Positions 52,689 to 61,370 of a DNA stretch of 64,000 nt are shown piece after piece. Origin of the DNA: Candidatus Binataceae bacterium (lineage in GTDB: Bacteria; Desulfobacterota; Binatia; Binatales; Binataceae); assembly GCA_035294265.1 (NCBI GenBank), contig DATGLK010000035.1, forward strand, positions 1 through 64,000. Direction: 5' to 3'. A model generated the notes under the pieces. It was not told where the DNA came from. It ran no database searches and saw nothing but the letters and a program-made list of their open reading frames with translations. How positions within the stretch are numbered: the first letter of the stretch is position 1; the number at the start of each line of letters is the position of its first letter. Both the position numbers and the translations under genes were made by a program.

Positions 52689-54431
52689 TCAGGGTGCACT
52701 GACGATTTTCCCCGGAGCTGCGTTTTGTGGCCAATAATCCAGGTCGTGCAGCGGCGAGCTATATTCGTAAGCTCCGCGATGCACCTCGGGCAGCGCGCCC
52801 GGCCAGTTCCCATGCATTAACGGTGGCGAGGGCGCGCTCCATTCCAGGGTGTTGGCCAGCCAGGGATTATCGCTCGCCCGCCTGCCCCATCGCGCACTCC
52901 AGATAAAGTTTATCAGCAGGATGAACTGCGCTGCGCCCAGCACGAAGGCGCTGATGGTTATAAATACATTAATTGGCTGCAGCGGTTTGAGAAAGTCGTA
53001 CTGCAGCGGGTTGTAAATCCGACGCATCGCGCCGTTGATGCCCAAAATATGCATGGGAAAAAAGGTGCAGTTGAAGGCGATCAGGGTCAGCCAGAAATGG
53101 AGTTTGCCCAGCGGCTCGCTCAGCATGCGGCCGAACATCTTCGGAAACCAAAAGGTAAGTCCGGCGAAAATCGCGAACAGGCTGCCACCGAACAGCACGT
53201 AGTGGATGTGGGCGACGATGAAATACGTGCCGTGGATATACATGTCCACTGGCGAGGCCGCCATAAAGATTCCCGACAGACCGCCGATTACAAACATCCC
53301 GACAAAGGCCAACGCGTGCAACATCGGGGTGGTGAAACGCAAATCACCACGGTACAGCGTGCCCAGCCAGTTGAAGGTCTTCACCGCCGAGGGCACCGCG
53401 ATCACCATGGTCGACAACATGAAGCCGGTGCCCAGGGCCGGATTCATGCCAGACTGAAACATGTGATGGCCCCACACCAGCCACGACAACAGGGCGATCG
53501 ACATCATCGCATAGGCCATTGCGCGATAGCCAAAAATCGGCTTGCGCGAAAAAACTGCGATCACCTCCGAGGCGATCCCCATCGCGGGCAAGATCATGAC
53601 ATACACCTCGGGATGGCCGAAGAACCAAAACAGATGCTCCCACAACAGCGGCTCGCCACCGCCCTGAGGCAAAAAGAAATGGGTACCCGCCATCCGATCA
53701 AAGAGCAGTAAAGCGCAGGCAGTAGTCAGCACCGGCAGCGCCATCAGGACTAGAACCGAGGTGACTAGCAGCGCCCAAATCACCAACGGCAGGCGAAAGA
53801 AAGTCATCCCGCGGGTGCGCATGTTGACGATGGTGGTAATGTAATTGATTGCCCCCATCAGCGAGGACAGGCCCAGCACGATCAGGCTGATACACCACAG
53901 GTTCTGGCCCCAATCCACGCCGGTATAGCTGGCCTGGGCCGAGAGCGGAGCGTAAGCGGTCCAGCCGGTGGCTGCCGCGCCGCCGGGCACAAAAAAAGAG
54001 GACAGCAGGATAGCTCCGGCCAGCGCCCCGGTCCAAAACGACAACATGTTGAGGCGGGGAAAGGCCATGTCGCGCGCCCCCACCATCAGCGGTATAAGAA
54101 AATTGCCAAAGCAGCCCAACAAGATGGGCATCACCACAAAGAAAATCATGATGGTGGCGTGCATCGTGAAGATCGCGTTGTAGGTATTGGGAGGGATAGC
54201 GCCCTCGTACATCGTCGGCTCCGGCACCCAGCCCATCAGCGGAACCGCGGTTTCGGGCCAGGCCAGCTCCCAGCGCAACAGCATTGCCATCGCCCCGCCC
54301 AGCGCCATCATGAATAAGGCGACGAACAGAAACTGGCGGGCGATCATCTTGTGGTCGGTGGCGAAGATATAGGTGCGCCAAAAACCTGGCGCCCTAGCCT
54401 GTGCCACCTTACCTTGGATTGCTACCGCCAT
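52689..54431 (-). CDS. ctaD: Cytochrome c oxidase subunit I (second oxidase)
   Basis: A 580-residue catalytic subunit, unfused, unlike the caa3 copy. Heme and CuB ligands are seen: H91 (AIFTMHATIMIF), H273 with Tyr277 in FGHPEVYVMILP, the pair H322 and H323 (VWGHHMF), and the two His of AHIHYVLFGGSLF. The Glu in GHPEVY again marks an A1-type oxidase. It is preceded 16 bases upstream by subunit II and followed by ctaA and ctaB. Confidence 0.96.
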   Translation of the reverse strand: MAVAIQGKVAQARAPGFWRTYIFATDHKMIARQFLFVALFMMALGGAMAMLLRWELAWPETAVPLMGWVPEPTMYEGAIPPNTYNAIFTMHATIMIFFVVMPILLGCFGNFLIPLMVGARDMAFPRLNMLSFWTGALAGAILLSSFFVPGGAAATGWTAYAPLSAQASYTGVDWGQNLWCISLIVLGLSSLMGAINYITTIVNMRTRGMTFFRLPLVIWALLVTSVLVLMALPVLTTACALLLFDRMAGTHFFLPQGGGEPLLWEHLFWFFGHPEVYVMILPAMGIASEVIAVFSRKPIFGYRAMAYAMMSIALLSWLVWGHHMFQSGMNPALGTGFMLSTMVIAVPSAVKTFNWLGTLYRGDLRFTTPMLHALAFVGMFVIGGLSGIFMAASPVDMYIHGTYFIVAHIHYVLFGGSLFAIFAGLTFWFPKMFGRMLSEPLGKLHFWLTLIAFNCTFFPMHILGINGAMRRIYNPLQYDFLKPLQPINVFITISAFVLGAAQFILLINFIWSARWGRRASDNPWLANTLEWSAPSPPLMHGNWPGALPEVHRGAYEYSSPLHDLDYWPQNAAPGKIVSAP

Positions 54432-54447
54432 CGCGCCGCGCTCCCCA

Positions 54448-55116
54448 CTAGCGATTGCCGGCGTAAAATTGTTTGAGCCAGCTCTGGTAATCAGCCAGCG
54501 TCTGAACGTACAGAGTTCCCTTCATCCCGGAATGGCCGAAGCCGCACAACTCGGCGCACGGAATTTCGTATTGACCCACGCGGGTCGCCTCGAACCAGAC
54601 CTGGATCTGGCGGCCCGGCACCGCATCCTGCTTAAGCCGTAGCGCGGGAACAAAAAAACTGTGGATCACATCGTTCGAGGTGAGCGTAAACCGCACCACT
54701 TGCCCCACCGGAACGTGGAAATCGTTCTCACTTACCACGTCGTCCGCCGTGCCCAGGCGACCGTCGGGACCGGGATAGGTTATCTCCCAGTTGAACTGGC
54801 GCGCATTGACCTTGTAGAAGTCCTGGCCGGGTGGCCCACCTTCTTTGATTGCGGCCCAACTGGCGCGACTGAGCAGGGCCAGCCCGATCAGGATGGCCGC
54901 GGTCACCAGGGTCCACACCGCCTCTAGCCAGGGATTACCCTCGATATAGGCGGCCTTGCGCCCGGGCCGCGAGCGGTAGCGGAGCAGAAACACCAGCATG
55001 ATCAAGGTGACCAGCACCCAGACCGCGGCAACGATCCAGAAAATCAGGGTAAAGAGAAAGTCGATTCTAGGCGCGTAAGTGGAAACCGCGCGTGGCAGCC
55101 ACAGATGCTCAAACAT
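54448..55116 (-). CDS. ctaC: Cytochrome c oxidase subunit II, without heme domain (second oxidase)
   Basis: A 222-residue subunit II with two N-terminal helices (FLFTLIFWIVAAVWVLVTLI and a second from AVWTLVTAAILIGLAL) and a CuA cupredoxin domain with DVIHSFFVP and the full ligand set CAELCGFGHSGM. It lacks the C-terminal cytochrome c domain and the lipobox found in the caa3 copy, so it must take electrons from a separate cytochrome c. The ATG at 55116 starts the second oxidase operon. Confidence 0.95.
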   Translation of the reverse strand: MFEHLWLPRAVSTYAPRIDFLFTLIFWIVAAVWVLVTLIMLVFLLRYRSRPGRKAAYIEGNPWLEAVWTLVTAAILIGLALLSRASWAAIKEGGPPGQDFYKVNARQFNWEITYPGPDGRLGTADDVVSENDFHVPVGQVVRFTLTSNDVIHSFFVPALRLKQDAVPGRQIQVWFEATRVGQYEIPCAELCGFGHSGMKGTLYVQTLADYQSWLKQFYAGNR

Positions 55117-55389
55117 GCCGGAACTCCGGCCGATGCTTACCACCAGGCGTTTTGCTCATGGAAGCGGACTGAACGGATGCTCTCAAAATGGTGCGCACCA
55201 GCCCCCGCGGCGTTCCCCTTGAGGGCTCGTCCAACTAATACTCGCAAGTGGCGAAATTTAACCAAGCTTAATCGTCACCAAACCAGTGTCAAGTATCGAC
55301 CATCGCTGTCTACCAGTCCATGCCCCCGCCAGACGGCAAATTGAACTGCACTTGGTCCCATGCCATTTTCGGGCTAAACCAGAACTCTA

Positions 55390-57168
55390 ATGGATGCCCG
55401 CACCGCGCCGACTTTAAGCCAGCTTTTTCATAGCCAGGCCGCCCACTATGGCCCGCGAGCCTTTCTTCGCGAGCGGACCGACGGCAAATGGATCGACCAC
55501 TCCTGGAGCGAGATAGCGGCGGCCAGCCGGCGGCTGCAAACTGGGCTGGCCAGGATCGGGCTTGGGCGCGGGGATCGAATAGCGATTCTAGCCGACAACT
55601 GTCCCCAATGGGTGGTCGTCGATCAGGCGGCGCTCGGACTAGGCGCAGTTGTAGTGCCGCTTTACCCCACCAGTTCCAGCGAGGAGATCGGCCACATCGT
55701 GCGCGATTCGGGCAGCCGCGTGATCGCGGTGCGCGGCCCGGAGCATCTGCGCAAACTTAGCGCCATCTGCGCCACGATTCCCACCGTCGCCGCGCTGATC
55801 GCGATCCATCCTCAGGCCGCCCCAGCCAGCGGCAAGCCCACCATCCTAACCTTGCCACAGCTAAGCGAGGGGCCCGAAGCGCCGCCGCGGGAGGGCAGGC
55901 GCGACGAGTTGGCGACAATTATCTATACCTCCGGTACTACTGGCGCCTCCAAGGGCGTGATGCTCACGCACGGCAACCTGCTGAGCAATTGCGAGGCGGC
56001 GCTGGCCGCGCTGCAACTTAACGATCGCGACGAGACCCTATCCTTTCTGCCGATGGCTCACTCCTTCGAGCGCACCGCCGGCTATTACACCGTGATGGCG
56101 GGCGGGGGCACCATCGCCTATGCCGAGGGGCTGGGGCAAATCGCCGCCAATCTGCTGCAAATCAATCCAACCGTGGTTCTCACCGTGCCCCGCTTGCTGG
56201 AGGTAATCCACGATCGAATCGTGCGCACGCTGGACAAGGCTCCCGGCTGGCGCCGTGCGCTGTTCGCCCAAGCCTTGCGAATCGGCGCGCGCGCGGCGGC
56301 CTACCACTTTCGTGGCGCGCCCGTCCCACTTTATCAGCGCGTTCAGATGGCGCCGATGCGAGCGCTGGTCCTAAAGCGAATTCGTGCCCTGTTCGGCAAT
56401 CGCTTGCGCTATCTGATTGCCGGCGGTGCGCCCTTATCCAAAGATATTTTCGAGTTCTTTTCGGCCGCCGAACTGCCCTTGGTCGAGGGTTACGGCTTGA
56501 CCGAGGCCGCCCCGGTAGTCGCGGTGAATCTACTCGGCCAAACTCGTCCTGGCACAGTCGGCCGCCCGCTGGCGGGAATCGAGGTGCGCCTGGCCGGGGA
56601 TGGCGAGTTGCTGATTCATGGCCCGAACGTGATGCAGGGCTATTTCAATCTGCCCGCGGACAGCCGCGAGGCGATCGACGAGCAGGGATGGCTGCATAGC
56701 GGCGACATCGCAACCATCGACGCCGACGGCTATATCGCGATTCGAGACCGCAAGAAGGAGATTATCGTTTTGTCGGGCGGCAAGAACGTCTCGCCCGCGG
56801 CCCTCGAAGCCAAGCTACTGGCCGACCCGAGCATCGCCCAGGCCTGCGTGGTGGGCGACCGGCGCAAACACCCCGCCGCGCTATTGGTCCCGCGGTTCGA
56901 GCGGCTGGAGGAGTTTGCCCGCCAGCAGGGGCTGGGTGACAGAAGCCATCAGGAGTTGCTGGAGGAGCCGTTGGTACGCGACTGGTATCATCAACGCATG
57001 CGCCAAATCAACCGCCAGTTGGGCGATTACGAGCGCTTGGGTAGCTTCATGCTGATAGCCACACCCTTCACCCAGGAAAGGGGCGAGCTTACTCCCACTC
57101 TGAAGCTGCGCCGCAAAGCGATCGTCGAGCATTATCGGCGAGAGATCGATCAAATGTACGAAGGCTGA
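55390..57168 (+). CDS. Long-chain fatty acid-CoA ligase (AMP-forming)
   Basis: A 592-residue ANL-superfamily enzyme that makes acyl-CoA through an acyl-AMP. Motifs: ATIIYTSGTTGASKGVMLTH (P-loop, about residues 178), VEGYGLTEAAPVVAVN, GWLHSGDIATIDADGYIAIRDR and GGKNVSPAALEAK. The size and the AHSFERTAGYYTVMAGG part fit the long-chain (FadD15/FAA1) branch. The ATG at 55390 is the first good start. The gene stands alone, divergent from the oxidase operon. Confidence 0.93.
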   Translation: MDARTAPTLSQLFHSQAAHYGPRAFLRERTDGKWIDHSWSEIAAASRRLQTGLARIGLGRGDRIAILADNCPQWVVVDQAALGLGAVVVPLYPTSSSEEIGHIVRDSGSRVIAVRGPEHLRKLSAICATIPTVAALIAIHPQAAPASGKPTILTLPQLSEGPEAPPREGRRDELATIIYTSGTTGASKGVMLTHGNLLSNCEAALAALQLNDRDETLSFLPMAHSFERTAGYYTVMAGGGTIAYAEGLGQIAANLLQINPTVVLTVPRLLEVIHDRIVRTLDKAPGWRRALFAQALRIGARAAAYHFRGAPVPLYQRVQMAPMRALVLKRIRALFGNRLRYLIAGGAPLSKDIFEFFSAAELPLVEGYGLTEAAPVVAVNLLGQTRPGTVGRPLAGIEVRLAGDGELLIHGPNVMQGYFNLPADSREAIDEQGWLHSGDIATIDADGYIAIRDRKKEIIVLSGGKNVSPAALEAKLLADPSIAQACVVGDRRKHPAALLVPRFERLEEFARQQGLGDRSHQELLEEPLVRDWYHQRMRQINRQLGDYERLGSFMLIATPFTQERGELTPTLKLRRKAIVEHYRREIDQMYEG

Positions 57169-57208
57169 CTGGGTACCCGAGTCGCTGAGTTCGGGCGGCC
57201 CCCCGCAC

Positions 57209-58786
57209 CTATTTGCCGGCCAGCACCTGCTTGATAGTGTCGAGCAAAGTGGCAGGTTCGAGCGGTTTGCCCACGTGGGCGGCGAATCCCGCCTTCAAGG
57301 CGCGCTGAATGTCCTTATCGCTGCTGTAAGCGGTAACGGCAATCATCGGCACTGGGCGCAGCTCGGGAATGGCCTTGCTCCAAGCCACGAATTCGTAACC
57401 ATTTAGGCCGGCCAAACCGATGTTGCACAGGATACAGTCGGGATGCCAATTGCCAAGTGTGCTCCAGCCTTCGCTGGCATGCGAACTCATCCGCAAGTCG
57501 GCACCCGCCATTTGCAGTACGTACTCCAGTGCTTTGCGGGTCTCCTCGTCGTCGTCGAGCACCAGCAGTTTCTTGCCCTCCAGGCGGCGGGCGATCGGTG
57601 GCTTGTGGAGCTCCGCGGCCGGCTCCGCCGGCTTCAGCATTGGCGGTCCAATCAAGGGCAAGCTGACAACAAAATCTGCGCCCTTGCCCACTCCGGAGCT
57701 TTTCGCGTCAATCGTGCCAGCGTGGCTTTCGACCACGTGTTTGGAAATTACCAACCCCAGGCCCAAACCCGCCTGTCCTTGGAGCGAATCCGGTTCAAGC
57801 TGAGAAAAGGCCTGAAATAGCCGCTGATGCTCATCGGTGGTAAAGCCACGACCACTGTCGTGCACGATTACCTCCGCCCGATGCTCGCGCTGACGCGTCT
57901 CCAACTCGATTTGCCCACCCTCATCGGTATAGCGCAGCGCATTGTTGAGTAGATTGGTCAGTACCTGCTCCAGTCGCACCCGGTCACCCCTTATCCACAG
58001 CTCGACCGCAGCGGGCTTGAGCCGAAACTCGATCTTCTTACTTCGCGCCTGCTCCATAAACGTTTGCGCGCAGGCGGCCACGATCGTGCCCAGTTCCACC
58101 ACCTCGAGATTAATTTGAAACTTACCCGCCACGATCCGCGAAACATCCAGCAGATCGTTGATCAACGCCGCTTGCGCATGCACTCCGCGATGAATCGCGG
58201 TCAGCCCTTCACCCAAGGTACGCTGATCTATCTGCTGACGTTCTAATGCGGCCAGAAGTGCGTCGGTCCAGATCGAGATCGAGTTGAGCGGCCCGCGCAG
58301 CTCATGGGAGAGTACAGCCAAAAACTGATCCTTTGCGCGGCTGGCAGCCTCGCTCTCCTGCAGCCTGCCTTTAAGCTCGGGATCCAGGCTCCGCGGCTCG
58401 TATGAATTGTCAATCTCGGCAACCATCTCCTCGTCGCCACACGCATAGCGCAACCAATGGCTGGCCACAATTCGCAATTCCCCAGCTTTGCCGATGTGAA
58501 CCAGATCCCCCTGCCACGAACCAACCTTGCGAAACTCCGCTCGGATCTGTCCGAGCGGAGTTGGAAATATGGTCCGCAGGAGCTGATGACTCACTCTGCC
58601 CAGTGCCTCGGCTTTGGTGTAACCATAGAGATCTTGCGCGCCCGCGCTCCAATATACGATTCTGTCTTCCGAATTGCGCACGAAGACGTGTGCCGCGCTC
58701 ATAATCCCTAATGCGTCCAACCGAGCGGTCACTTTCTCACGATCGAAATGGAATCGGTGATCGGACTGGGACGTTTGCTTACCCAT
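57209..58786 (-). CDS. PAS hybrid histidine kinase with a receiver lacking the phospho-acceptor Asp
   Basis: A 525-residue cytoplasmic sensor with no membrane helix. PAS domain about residues 25-125 (RIVYWSAGAQDLYGYTKAEA), HisKA with H161 in LAVLSHELRGPLNS, HATPase with NLLNNALRYTDEGG and GLGLGLVISKHVVESH, and a C-terminal receiver (about 405-525) beginning KKLLVLDDDEETRKALEY. The receiver's expected phosphorylated Asp is Asn455, in CILCNIGLAGLNGYEF, while the acidic pair and the Lys in VGKPLEP remain. The kinase half looks complete. The output target is not in view. Confidence 0.9.
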   Translation of the reverse strand: MGKQTSQSDHRFHFDREKVTARLDALGIMSAAHVFVRNSEDRIVYWSAGAQDLYGYTKAEALGRVSHQLLRTIFPTPLGQIRAEFRKVGSWQGDLVHIGKAGELRIVASHWLRYACGDEEMVAEIDNSYEPRSLDPELKGRLQESEAASRAKDQFLAVLSHELRGPLNSISIWTDALLAALERQQIDQRTLGEGLTAIHRGVHAQAALINDLLDVSRIVAGKFQINLEVVELGTIVAACAQTFMEQARSKKIEFRLKPAAVELWIRGDRVRLEQVLTNLLNNALRYTDEGGQIELETRQREHRAEVIVHDSGRGFTTDEHQRLFQAFSQLEPDSLQGQAGLGLGLVISKHVVESHAGTIDAKSSGVGKGADFVVSLPLIGPPMLKPAEPAAELHKPPIARRLEGKKLLVLDDDEETRKALEYVLQMAGADLRMSSHASEGWSTLGNWHPDCILCNIGLAGLNGYEFVAWSKAIPELRPVPMIAVTAYSSDKDIQRALKAGFAAHVGKPLEPATLLDTIKQVLAGK

Positions 58787-59177
58787 TTTTTCCTGACCTG
58801 CGTAGAGACCAGCAGATTAAAAGTCTAGCGCACGGGGGAAATGCCTAGGACGCCGTATATACTGAATTAGTTAATTAAACGTAATTGTAAGTGAAAATGA
58901 GATAGTAATATCTCACGCTTCCAATGATAGTAGGCAGCAACTAAAGTTTATTCGAAGCAAGGTCTAAATAAGCGAATGCCACTCCGGGCATTTGTGTGTC
59001 AGTATTGCGTTTGTTGTCTCAAACGAGCTCGAAATTAACCCCAGCGTCTTGGTTGTGCGCTCTTTACCGCTTCCTTGGGGGCAGCAAGCAAGCGAAACGA
59101 CTGGTGCTCGCGCGGCGTCATCGCGTTTTTTCGTGCCGTCGCGTTGCTATTGTTGTTTCGGGAATAGTGTCTTCGGC
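58787..59177. other. AT-rich intergenic region upstream of the hybrid kinase
   Basis: About 390 bases without a supportable gene. Bases 58850-58980 are markedly AT-rich against the neighbours. They contain TTAATTAA and a perfect 7-bp hairpin TGAGATA/TATCTCA at 58898-58915 with a GTAA loop. A promoter and operator for the kinase gene are likely here. Reading frames in 58992-59318 on the plus strand lack ribosome sites and family likeness. Confidence 0.45.
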
Positions 59178-59534
59178 TCAGTCACTCGCGCCCGCCAACT
59201 CGATAACATAGCCGTCAGGATCCGCGACGTAGACATACGGATAACCCGGCGCATGCTCGCCTCGCCCTACAAATTTACCGCCCGCTTCGACCGCGGCAGC
59301 GGTCACTTCCTCCAGTGACCCTTGGTCGACCCGAAAGCCCAGATGCTGCAAGCCGGCGGCGCCGATCGGGAGGGTCTGATGCAAGGTGATCACCTGATGG
59401 GTGTGCGAGCTCAGGAAGAGCATCGTCCCCTCGCGGAAATCCTCGTGCAGGCCGAGCGCTTGGCGATAGAAGCGCGCGGAACGATCGAGGTCGGCCACAT
59501 TGATGTGAAAATGGTTGAGAGATGCCTTGATCAT
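59178..59534 (-). CDS. VOC (glyoxalase/bleomycin resistance/dioxygenase) family protein
   Basis: A 118-residue single VOC domain. It shows LNHFHINVADLDRSARFYRQ with the metal His near residue 8-10, LQHLGFRV in the middle and YVADPDGYVIELAG with a metal Glu at the end. The substrate cannot be inferred. The ATG at 59534 follows GGGGGAG at 5 bases, which excludes the longer upstream reading. Confidence 0.88.
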   Translation of the reverse strand: MIKASLNHFHINVADLDRSARFYRQALGLHEDFREGTMLFLSSHTHQVITLHQTLPIGAAGLQHLGFRVDQGSLEEVTAAAVEAGGKFVGRGEHAPGYPYVYVADPDGYVIELAGASD

Positions 59535-59713
59535 AAGCTCCCCCTGCCAGGATCGCGGACAACCCTGGACAAAAACTGATGGTATCAGCTTCTCCACCTA
59601 ATAAAAATGACTACTACACCAAGCAACCCGGTCAGCGAAACTTTAGCGAACACCTTCCCGTCTCGGGCCGGCATCTCGCTTGACCCCGGCGCTACCTGAG
59701 GGTCTGGAATTGT

Positions 59714-59797
59714 TGGTGCGAGAGGGGGGACTTGAACCCCCACGCCTTGCGGCACCGGATCCTAAGTCCGGCGCGTCTGCCATTCCGCCACTCTCGC
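59714..59797 (-). tRNA. tRNA-Leu (anticodon UAG)
   Basis: An 84-base class II tRNA. The acceptor stem GCGAGAG pairs with CTCTCGC, and ACCA is encoded at the 3' end (59717-59714). The anticodon loop is CTTAGGA, with anticodon TAG at 59764-59762 reading CUA-type Leu codons, and the stem CCGGA/TCCGG is perfect. A long variable arm (TGCCGCAAGGCGT) and a T-arm GGGGGTTCAAGTCCCCC are present. It stands alone, a common place for integration, but no integrase is nearby. Confidence 0.95.
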
Positions 59798-59833
59798 GGA
59801 TCGGAGAAAGAACCCGTCGTGCGCCCCTACCGA

Positions 59834-59850
59834 CAGGGGTCTGACCCCTG
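59834..59850. repeat. Short inverted repeat next to tRNA-Leu
   Basis: CAGGGG and CCCCTG around TCTGA, about 40 bases upstream of the tRNA 5' end. It resembles short interspersed palindromes I associate with some deltaproteobacterial-like genomes, but I see no second copy to prove a repeat family. A role in termination of the CoA-transferase transcript is possible, though no T-run follows. Confidence 0.35.
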
Positions 59851-59984
59851 CCGAGGATGATTGTGACATAACAACGAAACCCTCAAAAGGCTGGTCCGCG
59901 AACATTGAACGAACGCAGCGTCGGAGATCCCGCTATCAGGAAACGTCACCCTGTCAGCGCGGTCAAAGGACGCTGCACAACCCC

Positions 59985-61178
59985 TCAGCGGACGATGCCG
60001 CGCCGGCGCAAGTCGTCGATCGCTTGGGCGGAGTAGCCCAGCTCGGTCAGCAGCGCCTGCGTATCCTGACCTAAATCCGGCGCCGGGCGCAGCGGTTGCC
60101 GCTCACCCTCCAGTCGAATCGGCGAGGCGACCGCTCGAATTCGGCCGCGCCCTGGATGGTCGGATTCCACGATGCGCTCCTGCTCGCGCACGAAACCGCT
60201 CTCCAGCGCTTGGCGCACGTCTTTGACCGCCGCTGCCGGTACGCGCCCGGCAAAGCGCGCCAGCCACTCGGCGGTGGGTCGAGTCAGTAAGATCGCTTCC
60301 AGCTCGTCATTGAACTGCGCGCGATGCTGCAGGCGGGCGGCGAAATTGGCATAGCGCGGCTCCTCGATCCATTGCGGCCGGTCCACCAGCCGCGCCAGCT
60401 CGGCGAAGAACTTCTCCTTGTTGCACATAATGAAAATCCAGCCGTCGGCGCTGCGATAGAGCTGGCTTGGGACGAGTGAGGGATGACCCGAGCGAGGCTG
60501 GCGACCCGTGAGCGCGCCCGCATTAAGATACCAACTCGCCACATAGGAAAGCGTGTGCAGGGCGGTATCGAACAGGCTCACGTCCAGGTCACGCCCGCGC
60601 CCGCCGGCGCGCACCTCGATAATCGCCGCCAGCAGGGCCATCGCGGCTACCGTTCCCGCCATCAGATCAACCACCGACAAGCCTGCGCGGGTGGGCGGAC
60701 TGTCAGGCTCTCCAGTCAGGCTCAGGAACCCGGTCTCCGCCTGCATCAAGTAGTCATAGCCCGGCCATGCGGCCCGCTCGCCCTTGCGCCCGTAAGCCGA
60801 CAGATGGACGCAGACCAGTTTGGGATTGATCGCGCACAAGCTGGAATAGGTCAGTCCCAGCCGCTCCGCCACGTCGCCACGCAGGTTATCGAAGAGCGCA
60901 TCGGCGCGCGCCGCCAGGGCGCGTAGAATGTCGCCGCCTTCGGGGGTGCGCAGATCGACCGCCAGACTACGCTTGTTGCGATTGAGGGCCTCGAAAAACA
61001 GGCTGTCGCCGTTGGCAAAGAAATGCGGCCCGACTGTCCGGCTGACATCGCCCCCCTCGGCCAGATTTTCCAGTTTGATTACCTCGACTCCCAAATCGGC
61101 CAAATGCTGGGTAGCGAACGGCCCAGCGCCGTACTGCTCCACCGCGATTACCCGAATACCCTGTAACGGCAACCCCAT
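59985..61178 (-). CDS. CaiB/BaiF CoA-transferase (family III)
   Basis: A 397-residue enzyme that moves CoA between acids. It starts LPLQGIRVIAVEQYGAGPFA and shows LADLGVEVIKLENLAEGGD, LNRNKRSLAVDLRTPEGGDI and AAWPGYDYLMQAETGFLSLT. The likely catalytic Asp lies in AGLSVVDLMAGTVAAM. The ATG at 61178 gives the family start. A GTG nine bases upstream is an alternative. Substrates in this family range from carnitine to aromatic succinates, so the pathway is open. Confidence 0.92.
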   Translation of the reverse strand: MGLPLQGIRVIAVEQYGAGPFATQHLADLGVEVIKLENLAEGGDVSRTVGPHFFANGDSLFFEALNRNKRSLAVDLRTPEGGDILRALAARADALFDNLRGDVAERLGLTYSSLCAINPKLVCVHLSAYGRKGERAAWPGYDYLMQAETGFLSLTGEPDSPPTRAGLSVVDLMAGTVAAMALLAAIIEVRAGGRGRDLDVSLFDTALHTLSYVASWYLNAGALTGRQPRSGHPSLVPSQLYRSADGWIFIMCNKEKFFAELARLVDRPQWIEEPRYANFAARLQHRAQFNDELEAILLTRPTAEWLARFAGRVPAAAVKDVRQALESGFVREQERIVESDHPGRGRIRAVASPIRLEGERQPLRPAPDLGQDTQALLTELGYSAQAIDDLRRRGIVR

Positions 61179-61370
61179 CGCCAACACACTCCAGTAGAGT
61201 TGCGTACAGTCTTGCGGTTGTCGGCGGCGAGAACAAGGCGACGGAGGCGAGTCAACTCGCGCTGGCGCCGAAACTTACCCAAATTGACCTTCCTTGGCTT
61301 CGAAAGTCGGAACAGGATGCGGTATCATTAAGTAGACCCACACCCTGGTTCTTCCCCAAGGAGTGGCAGC

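Noticed and set aside
58992-59318. A 108-residue frame in the gap upstream of the kinase
   Set aside because: No ribosome site, no family likeness, and it overlaps the VOC gene's end.
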